From: Spirochaetaceae bacterium bin103
Lineage (GTDB): Bacteria; Spirochaetota; Spirochaetia; SZUA-6; Bin103
NCBI GenBank assembly: GCA_002238925.1
Contig: MPNH01000001.1
Span: forward strand, 124,001-188,000
Reading direction: 5' to 3'
DNA length: 64,000 bases
Part shown: positions 57,201 to 64,000 of the stretch, one piece after another
Layout: each line of letters starts with the position of its first letter
How positions within the stretch are numbered: the first letter of the stretch is position 1
Notes under the pieces: generated by a model
Seen by the model: the letters and a program-made list of their open reading frames with translations, nothing else
Database searches by the model: none
Told to the model about the DNA's origin: nothing
Translations under genes and position numbers: made by a program

Positions 57201-57679
57201 AGAGTGGCGTCGGGGCGGAGGACAGCATGATCATGTGGGGCGCCATCGACGAGCTGTTCTGGGGTGTGCTGCTGGGCATCCGCGGCCCCGACTACTACGG
57301 TCCTCGCCCGCTGGCGCCCGGGTTTGAGCGGGTGGAAATCCGGCCTCAGGTGGTGGGCGATCTCACCTCCGCCTCGGGAGCGCTGACCACCGTGCACGGG
57401 CGGATCGCGGTGGCGTGGCGGCGCGACGATGAGCAGTTCACGCTCGACGTCTCGCTGGCGCCGGGGGTGCGCGGGAATGTGCGGGTGCCCACTCTGGGCC
57501 GATCCGCGTTTCGCATCGAGGAGCACGGTTCGTTGATCTGGCGGCAGGACGGCGCCGCCGCCGAGCCCGGGCCGTGGCCGCTGGTGGGAATCTCCGGCTC
57601 GGCGGCGGTCGATGGCGGCGTCGACTTCGAGGTCGGTTCCGGCGACTACCGGTTCGTGGTGCGGGACGGCGCGGGATAA
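54218..57679 (+). CDS. NodB polysaccharide deacetylase fused to GH78 alpha-L-rhamnosidase
   Basis: The 1,153-residue protein joins two enzymes. Residues 1-240 are a NodB fold: LTLDDGKKS (Asp14, Asp15), EIGNHHGAHVDV (metal His70 and His74), YAYPGGHHHL and AVLTFHGVPDHH. Residues 260-1153 are a GH78 rhamnosidase: RPRFHWTLASGQRDQRQTAYQ (N-terminal Fn3-like), a beta-sandwich with LYAAGLGFAELFVNGERLGD, then the (alpha/alpha)6 barrel with PLDCLHREHWGWTDP near residue 705, the place of the family's DCPQRDERLGWTGD with its acidic residues, and TTVWESWSLESG. The start ATG 54218 follows GGGAGG. There is no signal peptide, so it acts inside the cell on imported oligosaccharides, or is exported another way. 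Deacetylation plus rhamnose release fits an acetylated rhamnose-containing glycan (inference). Confidence 0.88.
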   Translation: MEPIPDRLIVLTLDDGKKSNATFVAPLLRRHGFGATFFITEGLEFADKSRYMDWAEIRGLHDAGFEIGNHHGAHVDVTTQSREEFVRGLEQVEQSCAAHGIDVPVTYAYPGGHHHLPAVRALADKGYRFARRGTWPERPDHGDGAFGRPYEPGADHPLLIPCAGVNGAAWNLADLCAAAASADPGQVAVLTFHGVPDHHRWCDTDPGLFTRFTAWLAANDYQVIALRDLARYVDPDRRPADPYASIAARQCLQARGLTCEYAADPLGLQCARPRFHWTLASGQRDQRQTAYQVLVASSPELLEPGRADRWDSGMVSAPSGTAVTYDGQPLASGEACCWSVRCWDGAGRVGPWAAPARFELGLLHEADWSGAWIGAAKGVSSPLLRREFRLASAVRRARLYAAGLGFAELFVNGERLGDAVLDPAATDYDKRILYVTHDVTGLLRAGGNAVGAMLGNGWYSEPSAHRYGDSPRLLLQLEVELEDGSAVSVTSNADWRTASGPITANGLWGGECYDARLEQPGWSEPGFDAAAWTPVERKSAPGGTLEAQELPPIRVVRTRPPRAVTNPRAGTWVFDFGQLFGGWARVRVRGARGHRLRVTYSARIDRITGLVDERHHVKGSEADTYVLRGGGEESYAPRFTYHPVRYVQLDGYPGQPAADAVTGCVVHSAVDLTQTFACSDPLLERIHRNVSWTFSNGLYGFPLDCLHREHWGWTDPATITSTLYARAWMPRFWRKWLDDIRCAQDGAGVVPDIVPDYRPSGSSPNNPLRRKGDPAWGGNYPLLVWYLYQYIGDRDLLAAHYPAMCRCVAAHTEIAEGHLVTHGHYGDHMLPGSGPGDEEFVSSETPPELLWTGYYYRGAAVLAQAARVLGKDDDAQSHERLAGQIRDAINRRWFDADGGRYASGSQTANAFALALGIVPKGRADAVLADLVDAVERRHGGRLHTGNTGTTCLIDVLGNRGHADLLHRIATQTEYPGWGFMVQQGATTVWESWSLESGVGAEDSMIMWGAIDELFWGVLLGIRGPDYYGPRPLAPGFERVEIRPQVVGDLTSASGALTTVHGRIAVAWRRDDEQFTLDVSLAPGVRGNVRVPTLGRSAFRIEEHGSLIWRQDGAAAEPGPWPLVGISGSAAVDGGVDFEVGSGDYRFVVRDGAG

Positions 57680-57705
57680 GCCGGAGATTGCACGGTACGA
57701 CTGAC

Positions 57706-60700
57706 GTGGGCCGGCGGCGCGCCGCCATCCTGGCGCTGTTTCTGCTCTCCGGGGCGAGCGGGCTGATCTACCAGGTGGTGTGGTTCCGCCTGCTGGCCAC
57801 CGTGTTCGGGGCCACCGTGCCGGCCGCGACCACCGTCCTGGCCGCCTTCATGAGTGGTCTGGCGCTGGGCAGCTACCTGCTCGGCGGCGCGGGCGACCGC
57901 ACCCGGCAGCCGCTGCGCCTGTACGCCGGCTACGAACTGGGCATCGCCGCAGCGGCGCTGGCGGCGCTGGTGGCGATGGAACGGATGCGCCCGGTGGCCG
58001 CCTTGCTGAGCAGCGTCCTGGGGGACGGCGGCGCCGGCTTGGCCGCGGCTCGCTTCGCGGTCGCGTTCCTGGTGATGCTGATCCCGACCACCCTGATGGG
58101 CGCCACCCTGCCCGTGCTGAGCCGCGCCTTGGTGCGGGACCGGGCCGCCGCCGGCGTGCAACTATCCGCCCTGTACGCGGCCAACACCTGGGGAGCGGCG
58201 CTCGGGGCGCTGGTGGCGGGTTTCCTGCTGATCCGCCTGCTGGGGCTGCGCGGCACGGTGTATGTGGCGGTGATTACCAACCTGGCGGTGGCCGCCGCCG
58301 CATGGCTGATGGTTCTTGCCAAGACGCGCGCGGCGCCACGGTCCGCCCCGTCCGCGGTCCAGCCGGCCCGCAGCGCCGGCCGCACGCCGCCGGGGCCGCC
58401 GGATGCATCGCCCGCAAGGAGAGATTCAGGTGCCAACCGGCGCCGTGCGGCAACGCTGCTGGCCACGTTTGCGGTGGCCGGCGCGACTACCCTCGCCTAC
58501 GAGGTGCTATGGTCGCGGGCGCTGCACGCGCTCCTGGGTAACTCGACCTACGCCTTTGCGAGCACGCTGGTGGTGTTTCTCGCCGGCATCGCGCTCGGCG
58601 GCTGGCTGGTCCGCTATGCCATTGACCGTATTGCTCCGGTACGCCTGTACGCCGCGCTGCAGGCGGGGATTGCGGGCGCCGCGCTGCTGAGCGTGCCGCT
58701 GCTCACGGGCGGCGTCGACCTGCGCGGCTTGCAGGCGTTCTTCGCCGCCGGCGCCGTGCCGTGGGAGGGCGAGCTGGCGGTCCGGTTCGGCGTCACCATG
58801 GCGGTGCTGCTGATTCCCACCACCCTGATCGGCGCCACCTTCCCGTTGGTTGCGCGGCTCTACCTGTCCGATGCGAGGCGCGTCGGCGCACAGGTGGGCC
58901 GGGTGTACGCGGCCGGAACGGCCGGCAACATCGCCGGAGCGCTGCTGGCCGGGTTCCTGCTGGTGCCGGTGGCCGGCATCGCTCGTTCCCTGGCGCTGGT
59001 GGCGCTGCTCAACGGGGCGGTGGCGCTGGCCATCGTGCTGCTTGCCGGTCGCCCGCGGCGGGCAGGACGGTTGGCGCTGGGCGGCGGCGGCCTGGCGCTT
59101 GCGGCGGCGGTCGTGGCAACGGTGGCGGCGCCGGTGGCATTCCAGTTCCCGGCCGATACCGAGGCCGTGGGCGACGTGGTGCTGTTCTACCGGGAAGGGA
59201 TCACCGCCACCACCAAGGTGTACGAGAAGCCGCTCACCGCTCGCAAGCACATGAGTGTGGACGGCGTCTACATCGGTGGCGCGGGTGGCGCCGAGAAGAA
59301 GGAGCAAGTACTCGCTCACCTTCCGAAACTGCTGCTGCGGCGGTACCGCACCGAGTTGGCGGTAGGGCTTGGTTCCGGCGTGGTGCCGGGTGAGAGCGGG
59401 CGCCACCCGAGCATCGAGCGCATCGACATCGTGGAGATTGCCGCCAGCGTGGCCGCCGGTGCCGCCTGGTTCGAGCGGGAGAACCACGCCGTTCTGCGCG
59501 ATCCTCGCGTCCGACTCCTGGTGACCGACGGCATGCACCACCTGGCGACCACCACGGCGCGCTACGACATCATCGCTTCCGACGCCAAGTCGCGGCCCAA
59601 GTCGCGTGGCAATGGCCTGTTCTACTCCCGTGACTACTACCTCCTGGCGCGCGACCGGCTGACTCCGCGGGGGCTGTTCATCCAGTGGGTGCCGCTGCAC
59701 CTGCCGCGGCGTGTGTACGAGTCGGTGCTGCATACCTTTGCCACAAGTTTCCCACATGCCAGCCTGTGGGTGCTGCCGGACCGTGACACCTTCCTGGTGG
59801 GGTCGCGGCAACCGTTGGTACCGGACTGGGCGTTGGTATCCGCCCGGCTGCAGGCGGATCCGGCCGGCGGCGCCGCAGGCAACCCCTTTGCCGGGCTGCG
59901 CAAGCATGGCGTTACCACGCCGGCCGCGGTGGCGGCGATGTACGTGGCCGGACGGGAGGCACTGTTGGACGCCACGGCGCATGCTCCCATCAATTCGTTG
60001 GAGCGGCCGCACGTCGAGTTTTACGCGTTCGCCGACTACACGAACTCGATCAACGGGATGGTCGCGGACAACTACGAATTGCTGCTCGTGCTGCGGTCCG
60101 CGGCCGAGGTACCGGCCCACGCCGAGACCAGCCATCGCGCGCTCAGTCTCTATCTGCAGGCTCTTGGCCGGGCCTATGCCCTGCAGCAGGACTCCGCTGC
60201 GATCGACGAGTTGCTCGCAGAGGCGCTGAGTCTGGCACCCGAGAGTGCGTTGCTGCGCAAGGCGGCGTTGAGCTACTACGCAACCCGGGTCACCGGCCGC
60301 CTGCGGGCCGGCGATCCGGCGCAGGCGCGGCGCTATCTGGCGGCCGCGCGCCGGCTCTCCGGCGGTGCGGAGGTATATCGCCTGGCGGCCCTGCTGCGCC
60401 TGCACGAAGGTGATACGGCCGGCGCCCTGCAAGAGCTGCAGGAAGCAGTACGGCTGGCGCCCGGGGACGTGGCATTGCTCACGTCGTTGTTTCGCCTGTT
60501 GTGGCAGCACGGCGCGGTGGATGAGGCGGCGCGCCACCTGCGGGCGGTGCTCGAGGTTGCTCCCGACAGCGTGTTCGCGAATCGCAACCTGGGGCTGTAC
60601 CTGGCGCGCCGGCGCGGCGCCGCCGCCGCCGCCCTGCGCTACCTGGAGCGCGCCTACGCCCGCACGCCGCGCGACGCGGAGTTGATCGGCGCATTGGCCT

Positions 60701-60819
60701 GGGCGCGTTCCGCGACCGGCGACCGTGCCGGCGCCCGTGCCGTGGTGCGCGCCGGTGGCCGCTATTTCCGGAGCCGCCCCGAACTTGCCGCTGAACGCAC
60801 GCGCATTCTGGACAGTTAG
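57706..60819 (+). CDS. Multi-pass membrane protein with spermidine-synthase-like domain and TPRs
   Basis: From GTG 57706 (TTG 57688 is possible) the protein has 1,037 residues. Two similar membrane halves (about residues 1-210 and 245-480) each carry a YQVVWFRLL or YEVLWSRAL motif and an AANTWGAALGALVAGFLL-type repeat. They are joined by a Pro/Ala/Arg linker. A spermine/spermidine-synthase-like SAM fold follows: LAVGLGSGVVPG near residue 555, IDIVEIAASV, YDIIASDAKSR and LFYSRDYYLLARDRLTPRGLFIQWVPLH. The last 230 residues are TPR-like (DAARHLRAVLEVAPDSVFA). This is the known 'fused MFS/spermidine synthase' type; most are thought to be uncharacterised, not true SpeE. The product is unknown. Confidence 0.82.
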   Translation: MGRRRAAILALFLLSGASGLIYQVVWFRLLATVFGATVPAATTVLAAFMSGLALGSYLLGGAGDRTRQPLRLYAGYELGIAAAALAALVAMERMRPVAALLSSVLGDGGAGLAAARFAVAFLVMLIPTTLMGATLPVLSRALVRDRAAAGVQLSALYAANTWGAALGALVAGFLLIRLLGLRGTVYVAVITNLAVAAAAWLMVLAKTRAAPRSAPSAVQPARSAGRTPPGPPDASPARRDSGANRRRAATLLATFAVAGATTLAYEVLWSRALHALLGNSTYAFASTLVVFLAGIALGGWLVRYAIDRIAPVRLYAALQAGIAGAALLSVPLLTGGVDLRGLQAFFAAGAVPWEGELAVRFGVTMAVLLIPTTLIGATFPLVARLYLSDARRVGAQVGRVYAAGTAGNIAGALLAGFLLVPVAGIARSLALVALLNGAVALAIVLLAGRPRRAGRLALGGGGLALAAAVVATVAAPVAFQFPADTEAVGDVVLFYREGITATTKVYEKPLTARKHMSVDGVYIGGAGGAEKKEQVLAHLPKLLLRRYRTELAVGLGSGVVPGESGRHPSIERIDIVEIAASVAAGAAWFERENHAVLRDPRVRLLVTDGMHHLATTTARYDIIASDAKSRPKSRGNGLFYSRDYYLLARDRLTPRGLFIQWVPLHLPRRVYESVLHTFATSFPHASLWVLPDRDTFLVGSRQPLVPDWALVSARLQADPAGGAAGNPFAGLRKHGVTTPAAVAAMYVAGREALLDATAHAPINSLERPHVEFYAFADYTNSINGMVADNYELLLVLRSAAEVPAHAETSHRALSLYLQALGRAYALQQDSAAIDELLAEALSLAPESALLRKAALSYYATRVTGRLRAGDPAQARRYLAAARRLSGGAEVYRLAALLRLHEGDTAGALQELQEAVRLAPGDVALLTSLFRLLWQHGAVDEAARHLRAVLEVAPDSVFANRNLGLYLARRRGAAAAALRYLERAYARTPRDAELIGALAWARSATGDRAGARAVVRAGGRYFRSRPELAAERTRILDS

Positions 60820-60898
60820 TACATATTCTCAAGGGTAGGCAGCCGGTGGTCGATAACCCATAGCAAGCGGGGGATTAGCGCTCGCAACTTATTGCCGG

Positions 60899-60931
60899 GG
60901 CGGGGCGGCCGAACGCGGGCGCCCCGCCTTT
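60899..60931 (+). terminator. Intrinsic terminator after the membrane/SpeE-like gene
   Basis: GGCGGGGCG and CGCCCCGCC pair perfectly over nine bases around a 12-base loop and are followed by TTTATG, a short T-run. It lies 80 bases after the stop at 60819. The remaining spacer to 61016 holds no supportable gene. Confidence 0.6.
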
Positions 60932-61016
60932 ATGGCTGCCGCCCCGGCATCCTCATTTCCTCCGATGCTCGTACCGCTTGCCATGAGTGTGCGCTCGGGC
61001 CTACCCTCGAATTGTT

Positions 61017-61838
61017 ATGGGCACCGCACAGGGAACGGGGACCGCCGCGCCGAAAGCGGCGGTCGTGATGACCAACGAGCAGCTTGACCACTACCGCACC
61101 GAGGGCTTCGTCATTGTCGAAAACCTGGTCTCGGAGGCAGAACTGGCCAGCCTGCAGGAGCGGCTGCGCGAATACACGCATGGCGGGCGTTCGCAGGAGC
61201 GGATCAAGGTGCAGGTGGAGCCGCGGGTGACGCGCGGCGAGCTGAGCGTCGAGCACCCCGGCGACGGCATCCGCAAGATCGACGGCCTGGTGGAGTCGGA
61301 CGGCTTGTTCCAGGCGCTCGGCCGCCATCCCAACATCGTCGCGGTCCTCTCCCGTATCCTCGGGCCGGACATCAAGATGTTCCGCAACGCGGTGCTGCTC
61401 AAGCCGCCGGAGGTCGGTTCCGCGAAGGGCATGCACCAGGATTCGCCGTACTGGCCGATCCGGCCGATGGAGCTGTGCAGTTGCTGGTTTGCCATCGACG
61501 AGGCCACGGTCGAGAACGGCTGTATGGGAGTGATTGCCGGCGCCCACCGGGACGGCGCCCTGCCCCACGTGCACGTGACCGACGACTACGTGATTCCGCC
61601 GGAACACTACGCCGGAGCATCCGACGAGGCCGCCAAGACGCTGGCGCCGATGCCGGCCGGTGCGGGGCTGTTCTTTCACTCCCTGCTGCCGCACGCCACC
61701 GAGCCGAATCGCAGCGACCAATGGCGCCGCGCCATCGCGCTGTCCTACATGAGCGCGCGCTCGACACACACCGACGCCGGCGGCGGCCCGGTCTACTTCC
61801 CGATCGCGGGATCCACCTTCCCCGGCTGCGTCCGCTAG
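61017..61838 (+). CDS. Phytanoyl-CoA dioxygenase (PhyH)-family protein
   Basis: The 273-residue protein from ATG 61017 (ATG 61068 is also possible) is an Fe(II)/2-oxoglutarate oxygenase by pattern. It has TNEQLDHYRTEGFVIVENLVSEAELASL, MHQDSPYWPIRP with the iron ligands His and Asp of HxD (about 140-142), SCWFAIDEATVENGCMGVIAGAH, FFHSLLPHATEPNRSDQWRRAI with the distal His near 225 and an Arg for 2-oxoglutarate. Family members hydroxylate many small molecules and the substrate cannot be told. Its stop overlaps the convergent paralogue's stop by four bases. Confidence 0.88.
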   Translation: MGTAQGTGTAAPKAAVVMTNEQLDHYRTEGFVIVENLVSEAELASLQERLREYTHGGRSQERIKVQVEPRVTRGELSVEHPGDGIRKIDGLVESDGLFQALGRHPNIVAVLSRILGPDIKMFRNAVLLKPPEVGSAKGMHQDSPYWPIRPMELCSCWFAIDEATVENGCMGVIAGAHRDGALPHVHVTDDYVIPPEHYAGASDEAAKTLAPMPAGAGLFFHSLLPHATEPNRSDQWRRAIALSYMSARSTHTDAGGGPVYFPIAGSTFPGCVR

Positions 61839-62731
61839 GCGGGACCGCCGGCGGTGGGCGGCGGCGCGGTGCGGTCGCGTGGCCACATGACCGGGAAGTA
61901 GGGTCCGGCGAACGGCTGGCCGGGACGGGCGTCGGGGCCGAGGAACAGCATGTTGGGGTGGTACTGAGGGCTGCGCCGGTAGCCGGTGTCACCCGGCATC
62001 ATGTGCGAGATCAGGCATAGCCGCGCCGTGTCGCTCAGGTTGGGGCCGGAGCCATGCAGCGTCAGGCAGTGATGAAAGCTCACTTCGCCCTCGCGCAGCA
62101 GGCACGGTTCGTCGATCCAGGCGCCGCTGATATCCTGCTTCGACAGCCGGGCCTTGAGACCCGCCAGGTCCTTCTTGCCGAAGTTTGCGCTGTCCTCCAG
62201 CAGGCCCCAGCGGTGTGAGCCGACGATGGTGCGCATGGCGCCGTTGCCGAGGTCGGTGTCCTGCAGGGCAATCCAGGCGGTGCACATGTTGGTTGAGCTG
62301 GAGCACTGCCAATGGCCGTAGTCCTGGTGCCAGCCGATGTTGCCGGCGGTAACCGCGGCGCCGCCGGCGCCTACGCCCGGCTTGGTTACCGCCTGGTCGT
62401 GCCACAACCGTACCTCGTCCACGTCCATCAGCCGCGCACCGATGGCGCCGAGCAGCGGACTGGTGGTAACGGCCCGGATGTCGTCGTTGAGCCAGAACGC
62501 GTTGCACTGCTGGCGCACCGCGGCCGCATCGGGCTCATCCCGCGGCGGTCCGTATTGCGACGGGATCGGGTGGTCGAAATCGCCCGACCACAGCCGCTCA
62601 TGGGCGCGCCGCAGGAGCGCGGTGGTCTCCCGGTCGAACAGCCGCGGACTGCGCCAGTAGCCGCGGTCACGGTATTCGGCGACCACGTCCTCGTTGATCA
62701 ATGCGTCGACGTCGGTTCCCTTAACTACCAT
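61835..62731 (-). CDS. Phytanoyl-CoA dioxygenase (PhyH)-family protein (second)
   Basis: From the ATG at 62731 (298 residues; a TTG 12 codons upstream is also in frame) it shows the same oxygenase pattern. It has EDVVAEYRDRGYWRSPRLFD, NIGWHQDYGHWQCSSSTNMC with the HxD ligands, TAWIALQDTDLGNGAMRTIVGSHRWG and SFHHCLTLHGSGPNLSDTARLC with the distal His and an Arg-containing end. It is only distantly similar to its convergent neighbour. It lies 28 bases after the FG-GAP gene on the same strand, so the two may be co-transcribed. Confidence 0.88.
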   Translation of the reverse strand: MVVKGTDVDALINEDVVAEYRDRGYWRSPRLFDRETTALLRRAHERLWSGDFDHPIPSQYGPPRDEPDAAAVRQQCNAFWLNDDIRAVTTSPLLGAIGARLMDVDEVRLWHDQAVTKPGVGAGGAAVTAGNIGWHQDYGHWQCSSSTNMCTAWIALQDTDLGNGAMRTIVGSHRWGLLEDSANFGKKDLAGLKARLSKQDISGAWIDEPCLLREGEVSFHHCLTLHGSGPNLSDTARLCLISHMMPGDTGYRRSPQYHPNMLFLGPDARPGQPFAGPYFPVMWPRDRTAPPPTAGGPA

Positions 62732-62759
62732 GGCCGTACCGTACCGAAGCGGCGCCGGG

Positions 62760-64000
62760 TCAGGCAAACGCGACCGTTACCTCGCGCAGGGACGGGGTGC
62801 TGCAACCGTCGAGTGAAATGAGCGTGGCCTGGTACTGCAGCCAGAGCGGTTCGCCGCCGAAGCCGACCACCGCACCCGGGGCCCGAAACGTGGTGCCGGG
62901 TCCGGATGCGCCGTGCCACGGGGCATCCGCCAGCGCCTCCCGCGAGGCGGCCCAGCGGAGTTGCAGCTCGACGGCGGTGCGCGGCGGCGTATCGGCGATC
63001 CAGTCCACCCGCACCGGCCGCCGCCCGGCCAATTTGCAGGCCGGCGAACGGTAGCGCTCACACGGCTCCCGAGTGAACGCATTGCCGAAGTCGCGCGGGG
63101 TACTCAGGTGAGGGCCCATCCCCGGCAGGCGCGTGGGGTTGTCCAGGTCGAGACCGTCCGGGCCGTTGCGGAACAACAGCGAGTCGACCCGGTGGCCGAG
63201 TTCGGTGCGGTGGCAGACCGTAAACACGTCGCGCCAGCCGTTGCCATCGAGGTCCACCACCTGGAAGGCGCAACTCGCGTCGCAATCGATCACCGTGGGC
63301 CGGTCGTAGTCGATGCCGCCCGCGGCGCCCCAGTAGATGTGCGCCGGCAGCACGCGCTTGGACGGCGTGGAATAGGCGGGCACCAGCAGGTCCAGGTGGC
63401 CGTCGCGATTCACGTCGGCCACGGTCAGCAGGATGCTCGACGCCTCGGTGCGGTGGAACTCGCCGCGCTCCTGCGAGTAGCCGCCGGGGCCGCCGTACAG
63501 GATGAAGAAACCGCTGTCGATGCGCGTGTAGTGGCCCATTAGCACCACGATCAGGTCCAGGCAGCCGTTGCCGGTAAGGTCGGCGCAGTTGATGGCGGCC
63601 ACGTTGCCGGGCCCGCCGATTTCCAGCGGTATGCGGCTTACGCGATCGTACGCGAACCCGTCCGGCCCGCCATGGTACAGGGCAAGGTAGCTGCGCACGT
63701 CGTAGCAGATAATGTCCAGCCAGCCGTTGCCGTCGAGGTCGGCAACGCGGGCGTTGCCCTTGGTGTAGGTGGGCAGCGCGGTGGTGCGCCGGCTCGAATA
63801 GCCTTGCGCCGAGCCGTGAAAAATTACCGACGATGCGGCCATCGTTTCCGGCTTGTCATCGTGCGTGTAGGCTACCGCCAACAGGTCGAGCCAACCGTCG
63901 CGGTTGAAGTCGCCCACCTGCACGTAGTGCACGTTCCGGCCGCCCGCGACGAGGTCGGTGGAACGGTCGGCGCGCAGCCCGTCGGGCCCGCCGTGGAACA
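62760..64000 (-). CDS. FG-GAP/VCBS beta-propeller protein, 5' end outside window
   Basis: The frame is open to the right window edge, and the edge codons continue the same repeat (FHGGPDGLRADRS), so the N-terminus is missing. At least six calcium-type repeats are visible, for example VQVGDFNRDGWLDLLAVAY, ARVADLDGNGWLDIICYD, INCADLTGNGCLDLIVVLMG, LTVADVNRDGHLDLLVPAY and FQVVDLDGNGWRDVFTVCH. Each has the D-x-(D/N)-x-D-G calcium loop and an FHG/YHG/YGG-PDG stretch. A C-terminal all-beta domain (VDWIADTPPRTAVELQLRWA) follows from about residue 300 of the visible part. Such proteins are usually secreted or surface-bound; the signal peptide would lie outside the window. Function unknown. Confidence 0.85.
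   Translation of the reverse strand, partial: FHGGPDGLRADRSTDLVAGGRNVHYVQVGDFNRDGWLDLLAVAYTHDDKPETMAASSVIFHGSAQGYSSRRTTALPTYTKGNARVADLDGNGWLDIICYDVRSYLALYHGGPDGFAYDRVSRIPLEIGGPGNVAAINCADLTGNGCLDLIVVLMGHYTRIDSGFFILYGGPGGYSQERGEFHRTEASSILLTVADVNRDGHLDLLVPAYSTPSKRVLPAHIYWGAAGGIDYDRPTVIDCDASCAFQVVDLDGNGWRDVFTVCHRTELGHRVDSLLFRNGPDGLDLDNPTRLPGMGPHLSTPRDFGNAFTREPCERYRSPACKLAGRRPVRVDWIADTPPRTAVELQLRWAASREALADAPWHGASGPGTTFRAPGAVVGFGGEPLWLQYQATLISLDGCSTPSLREVTVAFA

Overview
The window is a GC-rich bacterial chromosome segment, most likely from a spirochaete (Spirochaetota). The first evidence is the gene order tamB-bamA-ompH followed closely by mutS, which matches Treponema. The second is a roughly 900-residue GreA whose usual elongation-factor domain sits at the end of a very long helical N-terminal region, a form known from spirochaetes. 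The block rimP-nusA-infB-rbfA-truB-ribF-rpsO-pnp leads into an M16 peptidase, lptF-lptG, tgt and murJ. BamA, TamB, Skp and LptF/G show that the cell has an outer membrane. This assignment is inferred from synteny and protein recognition, not from a database search.

Layout. Positions 1-11430 (+) hold the outer-membrane assembly genes tamB (cut by the left edge), bamA and ompH, then ruvX, mutS and comF. A promoter, a Rho-independent hairpin and a possible 21-codon leader ORF lie in 11431-11592. They precede the translation/RNA block rimP, nusA, infB, rbfA, truB, ribF, rpsO and pnp (11593-21956). Next come an M16 peptidase, an exported propeller protein, lptF, lptG, tgt and murJ (21953-29865). 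Two minus-strand genes follow: long greA and a TPR protein (29867-33660). Positions 33778-42629 (+) carry rpe, dtd, recA, scpA, scpB, an RsuA-family pseudouridine synthase, cmk, rpsA, a membrane-anchored TPR protein, a lipoprotein and a small membrane protein. From 42619 onward strands alternate and the content is more accessory: peroxiredoxin, a UroD-like protein, tsaD, a divergent polysaccharide deacetylase and an SRAP protein.

Positions 47210-57679 look like a carbohydrate-utilisation neighbourhood. It has a cytoplasmic beta-propeller protein, two Gfo/Idh/MocA oxidoreductases, a DinB protein, a phosphohexomutase, a fucose/arabinose-isomerase-like protein and an unusual fusion of a NodB deacetylase with a GH78 alpha-L-rhamnosidase. 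The right end has a membrane protein with a spermidine-synthase-like domain and TPRs, two convergent phytanoyl-CoA-dioxygenase-family proteins, and an FG-GAP propeller protein cut by the right edge.

Genes are tightly packed. Many start by overlapping the previous stop (GTGA, TTGA, ATGA), and GTG or TTG starts are common. No gene-free stretch exceeds about 230 bases. I saw no tRNA or rRNA gene, CRISPR array, insertion sequence or prophage. The observations I rate highest are the rimP leader (promoter, terminator and overlapping mini-ORF), the NodB-GH78 fusion with its sugar-gene neighbourhood, and three genes whose apparent start signals conflict with the protein sequence.
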